NCBI GenBank assembly: GCA_026707445.1
Contig: JAPOWV010000013.1
Location: 62,001-126,000 of the forward strand
From: Gammaproteobacteria bacterium
GTDB lineage: Bacteria; Pseudomonadota; Gammaproteobacteria; Steroidobacterales; Foliamicaceae
Direction: 5' to 3'
DNA: 64,000 nt
Part shown: one piece after another, positions 17,895 to 27,071 of the stretch
Layout of the letters: the number at the start of each line of letters is the position of its first letter
Numbering within the stretch: the stretch's first letter is position 1
Notes under the pieces: generated by a model
The model's input: the letters and a program-made list of their open reading frames with translations, nothing else
Databases searched by the model: none
What the model was told of the DNA's origin: nothing
Position numbers and translations under genes: made by a program

Positions 17895-18410
17895 TTGTCG
17901 GCCACACGGAAAATACGGGGTCTCCAACATGTCGGCCTGGTGGTGCCGGACGTCAGGACCGCGACCGATTTCTTCGTATCGGGCCTGGGCGCGGAGCCAC
18001 TGTTCGCGGTAGGCCCGATCGAAGTCGACGCGGAACGTGCCGAGCGCTACGACGTGAAGCCGGGTTGCACGCTGGTTCGCCTGGCCATGCTCCGCGTCGC
18101 CGACGGCCCGAACCTTGAATTGATTCAGTTCGAAACGAATGCGGCGGACCCGGCCTCGCCGCGCAATGACCAGACCGGAGGCCACCACATTGCCTTTCAG
18201 GTCGAAGACTTGGAAGAGACGGCGCGGCAACTCGTCAACGCAGGCGCGACGCGCTGCGGAACTCCGGCGAAGGTGGGGGCGGGGCCGTTCGACGGGCTTG
18301 GCTGGCATTATCTGCGCACACCGTGGGGAAGTTACGTTGAATTGGTAGCGATTCCGGACGACGGCATCGGTTTCGAGCGCGGCGGCTCGCAGCGCTTGTT
18401 CAGGCCATGA
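17895..18410 (+). CDS. VOC family protein (glyoxalase/dioxygenase fold)
   Basis: 171 residues with two beta-alpha-beta-beta-beta modules. The first starts GLQHVGLVVPDVRTATDFF; the second has GGHHIAFQVEDLEETA near the middle and a C-terminal PWGSYVELVAI strand. The His in QHVGL, the His in GHHIAF and the Glu in YVELV are positioned as VOC metal ligands. The best start is TTG 17895, which is weak; no ATG keeps the first strand. The stop overlaps the next gene in an ATGA junction. VOC proteins range from lyases and epimerases to ring-cleavage dioxygenases; the substrate is not evident. Confidence 0.78.
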   Translation: MSATRKIRGLQHVGLVVPDVRTATDFFVSGLGAEPLFAVGPIEVDAERAERYDVKPGCTLVRLAMLRVADGPNLELIQFETNAADPASPRNDQTGGHHIAFQVEDLEETARQLVNAGATRCGTPAKVGAGPFDGLGWHYLRTPWGSYVELVAIPDDGIGFERGGSQRLFRP

Positions 18411-19342
18411 ACGGCCCGCTTCCGATGCCACGCATCTTCGCTGCACTCCTGTCCGCCTGGTTGATTACCGCTCCGGACTCGGGAGCGGCGCAGGCCGAAG
18501 TACAGGAGAACATCGTTTACGGCATGTACTCGGGCCTGGCACTGCTGATGGACGTGCACTACCCTGCGGAACCCAATGGGCATGGCGTCCTTTTCATACG
18601 CGGCAGTGGCTTTCACGCTCCGTTGGGCCTGGACGCCCAACCTCTGAAGGCACCCCGCGATGAGCGCATGGCGAGCCTCGTCGATGCCGGATACACGGTC
18701 TTCGCCATCAACCATCGGGCCGCGCCGCGATTCCGCTATCCCGCCGCCCATCAGGACGCCATTCGGGCCATGCGGTTCGTCCGTCATCACGCGCAGGACT
18801 TCGGGATCGATGTGGACAGGATCGGGGCAGTGGGCTCGTCTTCGGGCGGCACCCTCGCGCTTGCTCTCGGCGTGATCGACCACTTCCCGCCCGCTGCGGA
18901 CGCAAGCGCCGTCGGCCAAACCAGCAGCAAGGCACAGGCCGTGGTTGCGCTCGCCCCACCCACCGACCTGGCGCTCATGATCAACAGCTGGGAGGGGGCC
19001 GTGGACCTGGTTGCATCGTACATGGGCGCTCCGGTGTACTCGGACACCGGTGAAGGCGGACTTGAGACCGAACTGGAGCGCGACTATCGAATGGCTTCGC
19101 CGATTTCGCATGTGGACAGGAACGATGCTCCCTGCCTGCTCGTTCACGGTGACAAGGACATCGTCGTGCCTTACGCGCAAAGCGAGGTTTTTGCCGATGC
19201 CCTGCAGGAGGCAAAGGGTACCGTGCGGCTGCTGCGGGTTCCCGGCGGCGGACATCGATTACCGCCAGGCGCCGACGGCCCTGAGGCCAAGCAATTGCTT
19301 GAGGCCATGATCGACTGGCTTGACGTGCACCTGAGGCAGTAG
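18407..19342 (+). CDS. secreted alpha/beta hydrolase (esterase/lipase type)
   Basis: 311-residue hydrolase with a signal peptide over about residues 8-30 (MPRIFAALLSAWLITAP...), so periplasmic. The nucleophile elbow GSSSGG is at 143-148 (S145), an acid is in HGDKDIVVPY and the catalytic His in PGGGHRLPP. The layout resembles carbohydrate or acyl esterases of the prolyl-oligopeptidase-like clan. It is translationally coupled to the VOC gene and convergent with the sugar isomerase gene. Substrate unknown; an acetyl or feruloyl-type esterase acting on glycans would suit the neighbouring carbohydrate genes. Confidence 0.78.
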   Translation: MNGPLPMPRIFAALLSAWLITAPDSGAAQAEVQENIVYGMYSGLALLMDVHYPAEPNGHGVLFIRGSGFHAPLGLDAQPLKAPRDERMASLVDAGYTVFAINHRAAPRFRYPAAHQDAIRAMRFVRHHAQDFGIDVDRIGAVGSSSGGTLALALGVIDHFPPAADASAVGQTSSKAQAVVALAPPTDLALMINSWEGAVDLVASYMGAPVYSDTGEGGLETELERDYRMASPISHVDRNDAPCLLVHGDKDIVVPYAQSEVFADALQEAKGTVRLLRVPGGGHRLPPGADGPEAKQLLEAMIDWLDVHLRQ

Positions 19343-19358
19343 CCGTTATTCGAGACGC

Positions 19359-20204
19359 TCAGCAGGCACTGACAAAGCGCTGCTTCGCCACTTCAAGGAC
19401 CTCGGCGGCCGGACGCCGCCACCAGTTGAGCGCAGAAAAAATTTCCACCTCGCAGGCGCCCTCGTAGCCGGCCCGGTCGACCCAGCCGCGCACGAGGGGG
19501 ATGTCGATGATGCCGTCGCCCATCATCCCGCGGTCATGGACAAGGTCCCGGGTCGGCACCAGCCAGTCGCACAGATGAAGGCCGAGGATCCGGTTGGCTT
19601 CGCCGGCGCGCGCTATCTCTGCGCGCAAATTGGGGTCCCACCACACGTGGTAGAGGTCGATGATCACGCCCAGCCCTTCGCCCAGGCTGTCGCAAAGATC
19701 GTTGGCCTGGGCCAATGTGTTCACGCAGGAGCGGTCGGCGGCGTACATGGGATGCAGCGGCTCGATACCGAGCGGAATTCCCGCAGAACGCGCTTCCGGC
19801 AGGACCTCCGAGATCAGCTCCGCAATCTGCCCCCTTGCATTGGCGATATTCCTTGATCCCCCGGGTAGCCCCCCGCATACCAGCACAAGGCATCCGGCGC
19901 CGATCTCGGCGGCCTCTTCTATGCCCCGCAGGTTGTCATCGATGGCCGCCTGGCGCTCTCTCGCGCCTGTGTAAGGAAAAGATCCGCCACGGCAAAGGCC
20001 GCTGATCGACATACCGTAGTCGCTGATCAGACGCTTGGCGCGCCCGATCCCGCAGTGCTTCAGTTGATCACGCCAGGGAGCGATCGTGGCGATGCCCGCC
20101 TCTTCGCAACCCGCCACCGCCTCCTCGAATGTCCATTGCTCACGGACAGTCGCCAGGTTCATCGACAGGCGCTCCAGAGGCATGGAGCGTGGCGCCGCGC
20201 TCAC
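19359..20204 (-). CDS. sugar phosphate isomerase/epimerase family protein (TIM barrel)
   Basis: Xylose-isomerase-like TIM barrel of about 281 residues. Recognisable strands are the LSMNLATVREQ start, GCLVLVCGG, IPLGIEPLHP with a metal-ligand Glu, GVIIDLYHVWWDP with Asp and His, and EVEIFS with the final Glu near the C-terminus. These are the usual metal ligands of the family. GTG 20204 overlaps the DUF993 stop in a GTGA junction and is preferred; ATG 20183 is the alternative. It is the last gene of the Gfo/Idh/MocA-DUF993-isomerase operon and probably isomerises or epimerises the keto sugar or inositol intermediate. Confidence 0.85.
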   Translation of the reverse strand: MSAAPRSMPLERLSMNLATVREQWTFEEAVAGCEEAGIATIAPWRDQLKHCGIGRAKRLISDYGMSISGLCRGGSFPYTGARERQAAIDDNLRGIEEAAEIGAGCLVLVCGGLPGGSRNIANARGQIAELISEVLPEARSAGIPLGIEPLHPMYAADRSCVNTLAQANDLCDSLGEGLGVIIDLYHVWWDPNLRAEIARAGEANRILGLHLCDWLVPTRDLVHDRGMMGDGIIDIPLVRGWVDRAGYEGACEVEIFSALNWWRRPAAEVLEVAKQRFVSAC

Positions 20205-21355
20205 GGCTCGATCCCCCAGACCGCCAGCAGCCGGGTCATGCGGTGAACGGCGAGTTCCGGATCGCGCAACAGGCCCGCCTCCGCGGCAAGCCGGAACACG
20301 TCCGAAAGGTGCACGACCGATCGCGCCGACTGCATGCCGCCGAGCATGCAGAAATGCTGCTGGTGGCCGTTCAGCCACGCCAGGAACACCACGCCGGTCT
20401 TGTAGAACCTGGTAGGGGTTTCGAAGATCTTGCGGCTCAGCGGGATCGCAGGCCTGAGAATCCGATGAAATTCCTCCGCATTGCCCCGGGCAAGATGGTT
20501 AAGCGCCTGCGCCGCCAGGGGCGCGGTCGGATCGAGGATGCCGAGCAGCGCGTCGCTGTGACCGCTTTCATCGCCGGCGATCAGCTCCGCAAAGTTGAAG
20601 TCATCGCCGGTATACATTCGCACACCCGACGGCAGCCGCCGCCGGAAATCGATCTCCAGGTCCTTGTCCAGCAGCGACAACTTGATTCCGTCGATCCGGT
20701 CGGCATGCGCACGCAGGAGATCGAGACAGGCATCCATGGCTCTTGACGGGTCGGCGCTTCCCCAGTAACCGATCAGCGCCGGATCGAACATCGGCCCCAG
20801 CCAGTGCAGTATTACCGGTTCCCGGACCTGTTCGAGCAGGCGCCCATAGACGCTGAGGTAATCCTGTTCGTCTCGGGCAGCGCGGGCAAGAGCGCGGCTG
20901 GGAAGAAGGATGATCGGCGATCCTTCCGCTTCGGCCGCTTCGATCTGGGACTCATAGGCCTGGCGAACATCCTGCAGGCTGGCCGAGCGAGCGGGGTCAA
21001 GATGGTCGGTGCCCACTCCCGCCACCATCGCGGCGCCCTTCCGGGTCCGGCACTCCGCCGCCGTGCGACGGATCAGTTCGAGAGCCTGCGGCCATCCCAG
21101 ACCCATACCGCGCTGCGCCGTATCCATGGCTTCCGCCACCCCAAACCCCAGGTCCCACAGGTGCCGGCGATACGCGAGCGTCGTGTCCCAGTCGATTGCC
21201 CCGGAATCGAACCAGCTCACGCCGGCGCGGGCATCCGCAACCACGTGCGCGGCCACGTAGGCGACCCGGTTCCAGCGCGCGGGTTCAACCAGGCAGGCCT
21301 TCGGGGGCGGCAGGCTGAATTCGACCAGCGACCCGTCGCTTCGTGGCAATCTCAT
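20201..21355 (-). CDS. DUF993 family protein
   Basis: 384 residues; a barrel-like protein known mainly through its company of sugar isomerases and Gfo/Idh/MocA dehydrogenases. Visible features are IILLPSRALARAA, EPVILHWLGPMFDP, DGIKLSLLDKDLEI and MYTGDDFNF, a pattern reminiscent of dihydrodipicolinate synthase-type aldolases, with KLS offering a possible Schiff-base Lys. The frame is open to 22009, but ATG 21355 overlaps the upstream stop as ATGA and begins at conserved sequence. An aldolase or hydrolase role in sugar catabolism is inference. Confidence 0.8.
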   Translation of the reverse strand: MRLPRSDGSLVEFSLPPPKACLVEPARWNRVAYVAAHVVADARAGVSWFDSGAIDWDTTLAYRRHLWDLGFGVAEAMDTAQRGMGLGWPQALELIRRTAAECRTRKGAAMVAGVGTDHLDPARSASLQDVRQAYESQIEAAEAEGSPIILLPSRALARAARDEQDYLSVYGRLLEQVREPVILHWLGPMFDPALIGYWGSADPSRAMDACLDLLRAHADRIDGIKLSLLDKDLEIDFRRRLPSGVRMYTGDDFNFAELIAGDESGHSDALLGILDPTAPLAAQALNHLARGNAEEFHRILRPAIPLSRKIFETPTRFYKTGVVFLAWLNGHQQHFCMLGGMQSARSVVHLSDVFRLAAEAGLLRDPELAVHRMTRLLAVWGIEP

Positions 21356-22524
21356 GGACCGGGACCGCCACTCCCATCGGGCAAGGCGGGAACGTCCAGC
21401 CACCGGCGCCGTTTCCAGCTCTCCATGGCCAACTCGGCGAGCTGTACGCCCTTGGCCGCTTCCGCAAGCGTCCAGGACCAGGCCTCGCCGTCCGCCGCAT
21501 GCCGGAGGAAGAGCTCCCACTGGACCTTGAAGCCGTTGTCGTAGCGCTCCGAATCGGTAACTTCCTGCCAGTCGGCGAAGAAATCCGCCGTCTGAGGCTC
21601 GACCGGATTCCAGACAGGCCGCGGCGTACCGGCGCGGTCCTGAGTGAAGCAGCGAGTAAGGCCGGCGACCGCCGAACCCTGCGTTCCGTCCACCTGGAAT
21701 TCGACAAGGTCGTCTCGCCGGACCCGCACACACCAGGAACTGTTCATCGTTGCGACTATGCCTCCGTCGAGCTCGAACATCGCATACGCGGCGTCGTCGG
21801 CATCGGCGACGTAATCCCGGCCCTGTTCGTCTACTCTTTCCGGGATATGGTTCGCGCCGAGACAGCAGACCGCGCGGACTTCGCCGAACAGATTGTCCAG
21901 CACATAACGCCAATGGCAGAACATGTCCAGGATGATTCCGCCGCCGTCCGCCGCTCGATAGTTCCAGCTCGGACGCTGCGCCGCCCTGCCCTGTCCCTCG
22001 AATACCCAATAGCCGAAATCGCCGCGCACCGAAAGGACCCGACCGAAGAACCCGCTGTCGCGCAGTCGGGCGATCTTCTGCAGGCCGGGAAGAAACAGCT
22101 TGTCCTGAACGGCGCCGTTTTTGATGCCCGTCTGCTGCGCAAGCCTCGCGATCGCAAGCGCATCGACGAGCGACGACGCGCTCGGCTTCTCGCAGTAGAC
22201 ATGCTTGCCGGCCGCGATCGCTCGTTTGAGAATCGCAGCCCGCATGGTCGTCGGTCCCGCGTCGAAGAATATTTCGTCGGCCGGGTCCGACAAAGCCGCA
22301 TCGAGGTTCGTCGTCCAGCGGTCGACGCCGTAACGCTTCGCGAGGGCCTTGAGTTTTTGCGCATTGCGGCCAACAAGGATGGGATCCGGAACCAGCCGGC
22401 CGCCGTCCCGCAGGGCACAGCCTCCCTGGTCCCGTATCGCGATTACGGAGCGCTCGAGGTGCTGGTTCGCGCCCATTCGGCCCGTCACACCGTTCATGAC
22501 GATCCCTATCCGGCGCTCAACCAT
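21352..22524 (-). CDS. Gfo/Idh/MocA family oxidoreductase (1)
   Basis: NAD(P)-dependent sugar or inositol dehydrogenase of 390 residues. The N-terminal Rossmann fold begins RIGIVMNGVTGRMG, followed by the family signature AGKHVYCEKPSASSL with the catalytic-region EKP. The C-terminal alpha/beta domain includes GGGIILDMFCHWRYVLDNL. The first loop is longer than usual. ATG 22524 has GGGGGAG about 10 nt upstream and overlaps the preceding gene by 8 nt. One of three divergent copies in the same operon, so successive oxidation steps are likely. Confidence 0.87.
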   Translation of the reverse strand: MVERRIGIVMNGVTGRMGANQHLERSVIAIRDQGGCALRDGGRLVPDPILVGRNAQKLKALAKRYGVDRWTTNLDAALSDPADEIFFDAGPTTMRAAILKRAIAAGKHVYCEKPSASSLVDALAIARLAQQTGIKNGAVQDKLFLPGLQKIARLRDSGFFGRVLSVRGDFGYWVFEGQGRAAQRPSWNYRAADGGGIILDMFCHWRYVLDNLFGEVRAVCCLGANHIPERVDEQGRDYVADADDAAYAMFELDGGIVATMNSSWCVRVRRDDLVEFQVDGTQGSAVAGLTRCFTQDRAGTPRPVWNPVEPQTADFFADWQEVTDSERYDNGFKVQWELFLRHAADGEAWSWTLAEAAKGVQLAELAMESWKRRRWLDVPALPDGSGGPGP

Positions 22525-23626
22525 CGCGTGTTTCTCCCCCGGAATTCTCCGGTTCCGCCCGCCAGCCATCGTAGTAGGCATGATCGGCGCCTAGCGGCAA
22601 CTCGACTTCCGTGGCATGGTCGGCCGAATAGTACATGGCGGTGAGAAGCTCCACGGAACGGCGAGCATCCTCCAGCGTCACAGGCGCGGATTGTCCATGC
22701 ACGAGGCAGTCGTGTAACGCCGCGAACTGCGCCTCGAATTGCTCACGTTTCGGGTCCACGTGGGCAATGGTTTCCGTGATCGTGTCCTGGTCGGACGGAT
22801 CGGCAGGCACGAATCGCCACGGCGGCTGTTCCCAGCGGGTCATATCCACGACGCCCTCGACCGAGATTCGCTCGAATACGAAACAGAAACGACTCTGCTC
22901 CAGCTTGCTATCCAGATTCGCCGCGGAAGTCGCAAGACTGCCGTCGCCGAAAATGAAGGTCGCCGCGGCCAGATCCTCCGTTTCGATCCCTTCGCGAATG
23001 CTGGCGGTGCGCGCAAACACTCGCTTCGGCATTCCGACGACCGCGCAAAGGATGTCGTGCGAATGGATGGCATGGCTGGCCAGCGTTCCTCCCAGGTCAT
23101 GCCGCCAACTGCCGCGTCCGGACGGGTGAAAGTAGTTGTCGTCCCGAAACCAGAAATTCTCGACAGTGGAGAGTCGATGGTTGCCGAGCAGCCCCGCGTC
23201 CTTGAGCGCCAGCGTCTTGCGAACGTGCGGATCGAATCGATACTGGAATATGGGAAAGAGACGCCTTTGCACGCGCCTTTCGAGCTCGCCGAGCCTGTCA
23301 AGGTCGCGCAGCGATCCCGAAATGGGCTTCTCGCAGAGAACATGGCGCCCACCGGCAAGCGCTTCGGCCGCCTGTCGAACATGCAGGAACGGCGGCGTAC
23401 ACAGGTCGACAAGTTCAAGGTCTTCAAGCTGCACGATTTCCTGCAGCGTGTTGCATACGCGCCGGACGCCGTGCGTTTTTGCAAACGCCCGGGCTTTGGG
23501 CAGGTCCGTATCGAAAACGGCCGTAAGCCGAAAGCGCGGCGCGAGCGTCGTGTATGCCCGCGCGTGATAATCGGCGATTGCGCCGGCGCCGACGATTGCT
23601 ACCCGGACCGTCGACGAACCTGTCAT
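22517..23626 (-). CDS. Gfo/Idh/MocA family oxidoreductase (2)
   Basis: 369 residues. Rossmann motif VAIVGAGAIADYHARAY at the start, then GGRHVLCEKPISGSLRDL, the signature containing the catalytic-region Lys, and GGTLASHAIHSHDILCAVVG, where the His residues match the substrate site. ATG 23626 overlaps the upstream stop as ATGA; a GTG 9 nt further up is possible. A GTATAC hexamer just upstream lies in coding sequence and has no tandem partner. Confidence 0.88.
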   Translation of the reverse strand: MTGSSTVRVAIVGAGAIADYHARAYTTLAPRFRLTAVFDTDLPKARAFAKTHGVRRVCNTLQEIVQLEDLELVDLCTPPFLHVRQAAEALAGGRHVLCEKPISGSLRDLDRLGELERRVQRRLFPIFQYRFDPHVRKTLALKDAGLLGNHRLSTVENFWFRDDNYFHPSGRGSWRHDLGGTLASHAIHSHDILCAVVGMPKRVFARTASIREGIETEDLAAATFIFGDGSLATSAANLDSKLEQSRFCFVFERISVEGVVDMTRWEQPPWRFVPADPSDQDTITETIAHVDPKREQFEAQFAALHDCLVHGQSAPVTLEDARRSVELLTAMYYSADHATEVELPLGADHAYYDGWRAEPENSGGETRDG

Positions 23627-24630
23627 CGTATACACGGCCAGCGCGACTCGGCGAATTCCTGGGCCCGGATCGCCAGCTCCATCGTCCGAAACGAAATCTC
23701 ATGCGGAATCGACCGGTCCGTGCGGTCGTGAATATCGGCGATCAGCTTCGAATAGAAATCCGGCGGCGCGTGCTCGCACTCGATTCTCTCGATGCCCCGC
23801 GAATCGACGACGTACAGAACGTCCCAGGATTCAGGCCTGCCGATATCCACCGTCTTGCGCACGTCGAGATAACCCTTGGTACCGGTAATCATCGTGCGCA
23901 CGTCGCCCCATTCGCCCAGACCGTCCGGGGTCATCCAGTCCACGCGGGCGTAACCCCTCACCCGCCGGCTGCGGAGGACGATGTCGCCACTGTCGAAGAA
24001 GCCGTCGCGGCCGCCGAAGCAGGCGATGCTGGCGTCCACTAGCTCCGCGGCAGGGTCGGCGGTGATGGTGAGGAACTGGGCGATCTGATGGCAACCGATG
24101 TCAACTAGAAGTCCGCCATTACGGGCCGAGTCGTAAAACCATTCGGGCCGCCCCTCTCCCAGTAGGTGCGGCGCCATGCCGGCGACACTGACGAGTTCGC
24201 CGATACGGCCTTCCCGGTACAGCTCGAGAGCCTTTGCAAGTGCGCCCGAAAGCAGCTCACCGAATACGACAAGAAACCGCCGTCCGGTTTCGCCCTGCGT
24301 CCTGCGAACATCCGCCAGTTGTCCGGCCGTAACGGCAGGCGGCTTGTCCACGATCACGTCCTTGCCCGCCCTCATCGCCTTGCAGGCCACGTCGGCCCGT
24401 TCCGACGGAAGCCCGCACAACACTACGGCCTGCACGTCCTCCCGCCCGAGGATGGACGCCGCGCCTTTCTCCCGGCGGGCGCCGGCATAACGCGCGGCGA
24501 ACGCGGCGCTCCCGGCTTCGTCGTCGCCGGCGAAACCGGCCAACCGTGCACCTGCCGCGATCAACCCGTCGACGATGTCGTACACGTGCGCGTGATGGGT
24601 TCCGATGACTGCGAAATCAATTGACGGCAT
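23623..24630 (-). CDS. Gfo/Idh/MocA family oxidoreductase (3)
   Basis: 335 residues. The N-terminus reads DFAVIGTHHAHVYDIVDG, in which the usual glycine-rich turn is partly replaced by THHAHV, a variant seen in some members. The signature is GKDVIVDKPPAVT, with DKP instead of EKP; NGGLLVDIGCHQIAQFL follows at the substrate side. It is the first gene of the leftward operon. Its ATG lies 19 nt from tandem dyad site 3, which separates it from the rightward GH43-like gene. Confidence 0.86.
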   Translation of the reverse strand: MPSIDFAVIGTHHAHVYDIVDGLIAAGARLAGFAGDDEAGSAAFAARYAGARREKGAASILGREDVQAVVLCGLPSERADVACKAMRAGKDVIVDKPPAVTAGQLADVRRTQGETGRRFLVVFGELLSGALAKALELYREGRIGELVSVAGMAPHLLGEGRPEWFYDSARNGGLLVDIGCHQIAQFLTITADPAAELVDASIACFGGRDGFFDSGDIVLRSRRVRGYARVDWMTPDGLGEWGDVRTMITGTKGYLDVRKTVDIGRPESWDVLYVVDSRGIERIECEHAPPDFYSKLIADIHDRTDRSIPHEISFRTMELAIRAQEFAESRWPCIR

Positions 24631-24648
24631 TCGACAAACCTGGTCTCT

Positions 24649-24665
24649 GTATGCAAATAGTATGC
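24649..24665. promoter_or_regulatory. tandem GTATGC dyad (site 3, variant)
   Basis: Two GTATGC hexamers at 24649-24654 and 24660-24665, 11 bp apart. Same spacing as sites 2 and 4, with one substitution from GTATAC in each copy. It lies between the divergent Gfo/Idh/MocA-DUF993 operon and the GH43-like/sulfatase/GH13 genes. It is the weakest of the four because the hexamers are no longer palindromic. Confidence 0.4.
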
Positions 24666-24677
24666 ATAAATCCGGCT

Positions 24678-25757
24678 ATGCTAGACTGCGGATCGGGCTG
24701 TCGGACCGCTTGCGTGCCCGCACGACACATCCTGAAGACCAGCGCGATTCTCCTGGCAGCCACCGCCTGCGCTGCATCGGACAGCGACACGCAGGCCGCT
24801 CCGGATGGGATGACCGTCACCCGGTTTGCCGGGAACCCGCTGATCACCCTGGCAAGCTCTCCCGGTCTGGACGAGTGTGCGCCCAAATACCGGCGCGACT
24901 ACCCGGATTGCCCCAGCATCAACGGCCCATCGGTCATTCGCGTACCGGAATGGGTCGAGAATCCCCTTGGGCGGTACTACATGTACTTCGCCAACCACGT
25001 GGGCGACTATATCCGGCTCGCCTATGCGGATTCACCCCTTGGCCCCTGGACGGTGCATGAACCGGGAACGTTGCGGCTCGACCAGATTCGTGACCTGTTC
25101 TGGGACCATATCGCTTCCCCCGACGTGCATGTCGATGAGCAGCGGCAACGCATTCTCATGTATTTTCACGCGCCGCTTGCGGGAAGCGAGAGCCAGAAGA
25201 CCGCGGCCGCGGTTTCCGAGGACGGCATTCGATTCACCCCCGCCAGCGCGGTACTCGGACGCTATTACTTTCGCGTGTTCGAATGGCGCGAGCGCTTCTT
25301 CGCGATCGCCAAGCTCGACAATACGCGCTGGGGAGAGCTTTACGAGGCCGACAGTCCGCTGGGGCCGTTCAGCAGCGTCGGACCGTTCATCCGGGACATG
25401 AGGCACGCGGCCGTGTACCGCTGCGGGGATCGGCTCTACGTTTTCTACACCCGTGTCGGCGATGCCCCGGAACGGATACTCGCCACCGAGGTGGAACTGA
25501 ACACGGACCCGCAAAGCTGGTTGGCGGGCCCGCCGGACACGGTCCTTGCGCCGCAGCGGGACTACGAAGGCGCACGGCAACCTGTCCGGAGTTCGCAAGG
25601 CGGCGGGAGCTATGCGCCTGAGCACGCCTTGCGCGACCCCTACGTCTTTGAGGACGATGGCCGCCTGTACCTGTATTACGCAATTGCGGGAGAACAGGGA
25701 ATCGCCGGCGCCAGGCTTGAAATCGCGCGGGCCATGCAATGCACAGACCGGCACTAG
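24678..25757 (+). CDS. GH43/GH32-like five-bladed beta-propeller lipoprotein
   Basis: 359 residues from ATG 24678. It has an N-terminal export signal (RHILKTSAILLAATAC) with a plausible lipobox Cys, then a beta-propeller seen as repeated WGRYYMYFANH-like, GWSP/SPLGPW and DGRLYLYYAIAG strands. RDPYVFEDDGRLYLYY near the C-terminus is typical of GH43-like glycosidases. The catalytic acids cannot be set with confidence, so an inactive binding protein is possible. Longer starts would run through the dyad. The stop overlaps the sulfatase start by 19 nt. Confidence 0.72.
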   Translation: MLDCGSGCRTACVPARHILKTSAILLAATACAASDSDTQAAPDGMTVTRFAGNPLITLASSPGLDECAPKYRRDYPDCPSINGPSVIRVPEWVENPLGRYYMYFANHVGDYIRLAYADSPLGPWTVHEPGTLRLDQIRDLFWDHIASPDVHVDEQRQRILMYFHAPLAGSESQKTAAAVSEDGIRFTPASAVLGRYYFRVFEWRERFFAIAKLDNTRWGELYEADSPLGPFSSVGPFIRDMRHAAVYRCGDRLYVFYTRVGDAPERILATEVELNTDPQSWLAGPPDTVLAPQRDYEGARQPVRSSQGGGSYAPEHALRDPYVFEDDGRLYLYYAIAGEQGIAGARLEIARAMQCTDRH

Positions 25758-27067
25758 TCCCACTCGCCGTTCTCGTACTCTGGCTCGGGGCAGCTCAAGG
25801 CAATACGGCGACGGCCGGCGATTCACCGAAAAGTCCGAACATCGTCCTGTTGCTCGCCGACGATCTCGGTTACGGCGATGTCGGCGCATACGGCGCCCGC
25901 TTTGTCCGCACGCCGGCCATCGACTCGCTGGCTCAACAGGGTGTCCGCTTCACGCAGTTTTTCGCGAGCGCCAACGTGTGCACGCCATCGCGGGCGGGCC
26001 TGCTGACCGGCCGCTACCCGGTGCGCTCGCGCCTTGCGGGTGACGTGATCTTTCCGGAGGCGGAATACGGACTGGGCGAAGGCGAAGTCACCCTGGCGGA
26101 AATTCTGAAGGCTGCCGGCTATGACACGTGGATCGTAGGCAAGTGGCACCTTGGACACACGCCTTCGGCTTGGCCCACACGGCATGGATTCGACTACTTT
26201 TTCGGAATTCAGTATTCGAACGACATGGAAGGCGTAGCCCTTTTCCGCAACCAGGAAAAAATCGAGGATCCGCTGCGTCAATCAACGATACACGCGCGCC
26301 TTGCCAACGAGGCCGCTCGATTGATCGCGTCCTCAGGTGATCGTCCCTTCTTTCTCTACTTGCCGACCGTGGCGCCGCATTATCCGAACGTGCCGGGCAA
26401 AGCGTTCCGGAAGCGCTCCGCGGCCGGACCCTACGGCGATGTCGTGGAGGAGATGGACGCGGGTATCGCAAAGGTGCTTGAAGCGATCGAAGACTCCGGC
26501 AAGACGCGGGAAACGCTTGTTATCTTCACCAGCGACAACGGCCGCGCCTGGGACGGCTCGGGCGGGGCCGCGCGCGGCGGCAAGGCCGGCACCTGGGAAG
26601 GCGGTTACCTTGTGCCGCTAGTCGTCCGGTGGCCCGGCGTGATTCCGCCCGGCGTGACAACCTCAGGCCTGTCGATGAATATCGACCTGATGCCGACGCT
26701 CGCCGCCGTGGCCGGCGCCGGCGTGCCCGCGGACCTGCAGATGGACGGACGGGATGTTTCCGCCCTGCTACTTGGGGCTGCGGTTTCGCCGCACGAGGCG
26801 CTCTATTTCTTCACAGGAGACCGGATTGCGGCCGTTCGCACGCAGCGGTGGAGGTACCTGGTCAGGACTTTCATGCAGGTATGGGAAATCGATCATCTCG
26901 ATCCCGGCTACCGGCATCCGCTGCTCTACGACATCGAAACCCATGGCAGCGAACTCTTCAACATGGCCGACAGCGAACCGGAGGTGCTGAAGCGCATGCA
27001 GTCGCTGCTTGACGCGGGCCGCAAGGAACTGGAAGGAATTCCCCAACACCAGTCCGTGGGGGACTGA
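25739..27067 (+). CDS. secreted sulfatase (formylglycine-dependent)
   Basis: Sulfatase of 442 residues with a signal peptide over about residues 1-26. Metal site NIVLLLADDLGYGD at 34-47; the nucleophile motif CTPSR at 81-85, in which C81 would be converted to formylglycine; GKWHLGH at about 133; and FTSDNGRAWDGSGG for the remaining metal ligands. It removes sulfate esters from glycans or small molecules in the periplasm. Its maturase is not in the window. It lies between the GH43-like and GH13 genes, which suggests action on a sulfated sugar or glycan. Confidence 0.92.
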   Translation: MHRPALVPLAVLVLWLGAAQGNTATAGDSPKSPNIVLLLADDLGYGDVGAYGARFVRTPAIDSLAQQGVRFTQFFASANVCTPSRAGLLTGRYPVRSRLAGDVIFPEAEYGLGEGEVTLAEILKAAGYDTWIVGKWHLGHTPSAWPTRHGFDYFFGIQYSNDMEGVALFRNQEKIEDPLRQSTIHARLANEAARLIASSGDRPFFLYLPTVAPHYPNVPGKAFRKRSAAGPYGDVVEEMDAGIAKVLEAIEDSGKTRETLVIFTSDNGRAWDGSGGAARGGKAGTWEGGYLVPLVVRWPGVIPPGVTTSGLSMNIDLMPTLAAVAGAGVPADLQMDGRDVSALLLGAAVSPHEALYFFTGDRIAAVRTQRWRYLVRTFMQVWEIDHLDPGYRHPLLYDIETHGSELFNMADSEPEVLKRMQSLLDAGRKELEGIPQHQSVGD

Positions 27068-27071
27068 CGCC

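Noticed and set aside
23628..23633. single GTATAC near the start of a Gfo/Idh/MocA gene
   Set aside because: Inside coding sequence and without a partner 11-12 bp away. Similar lone hexamers in coding sequence at about 7563, 20614, 37738 and 42789 were dropped for the same reason.
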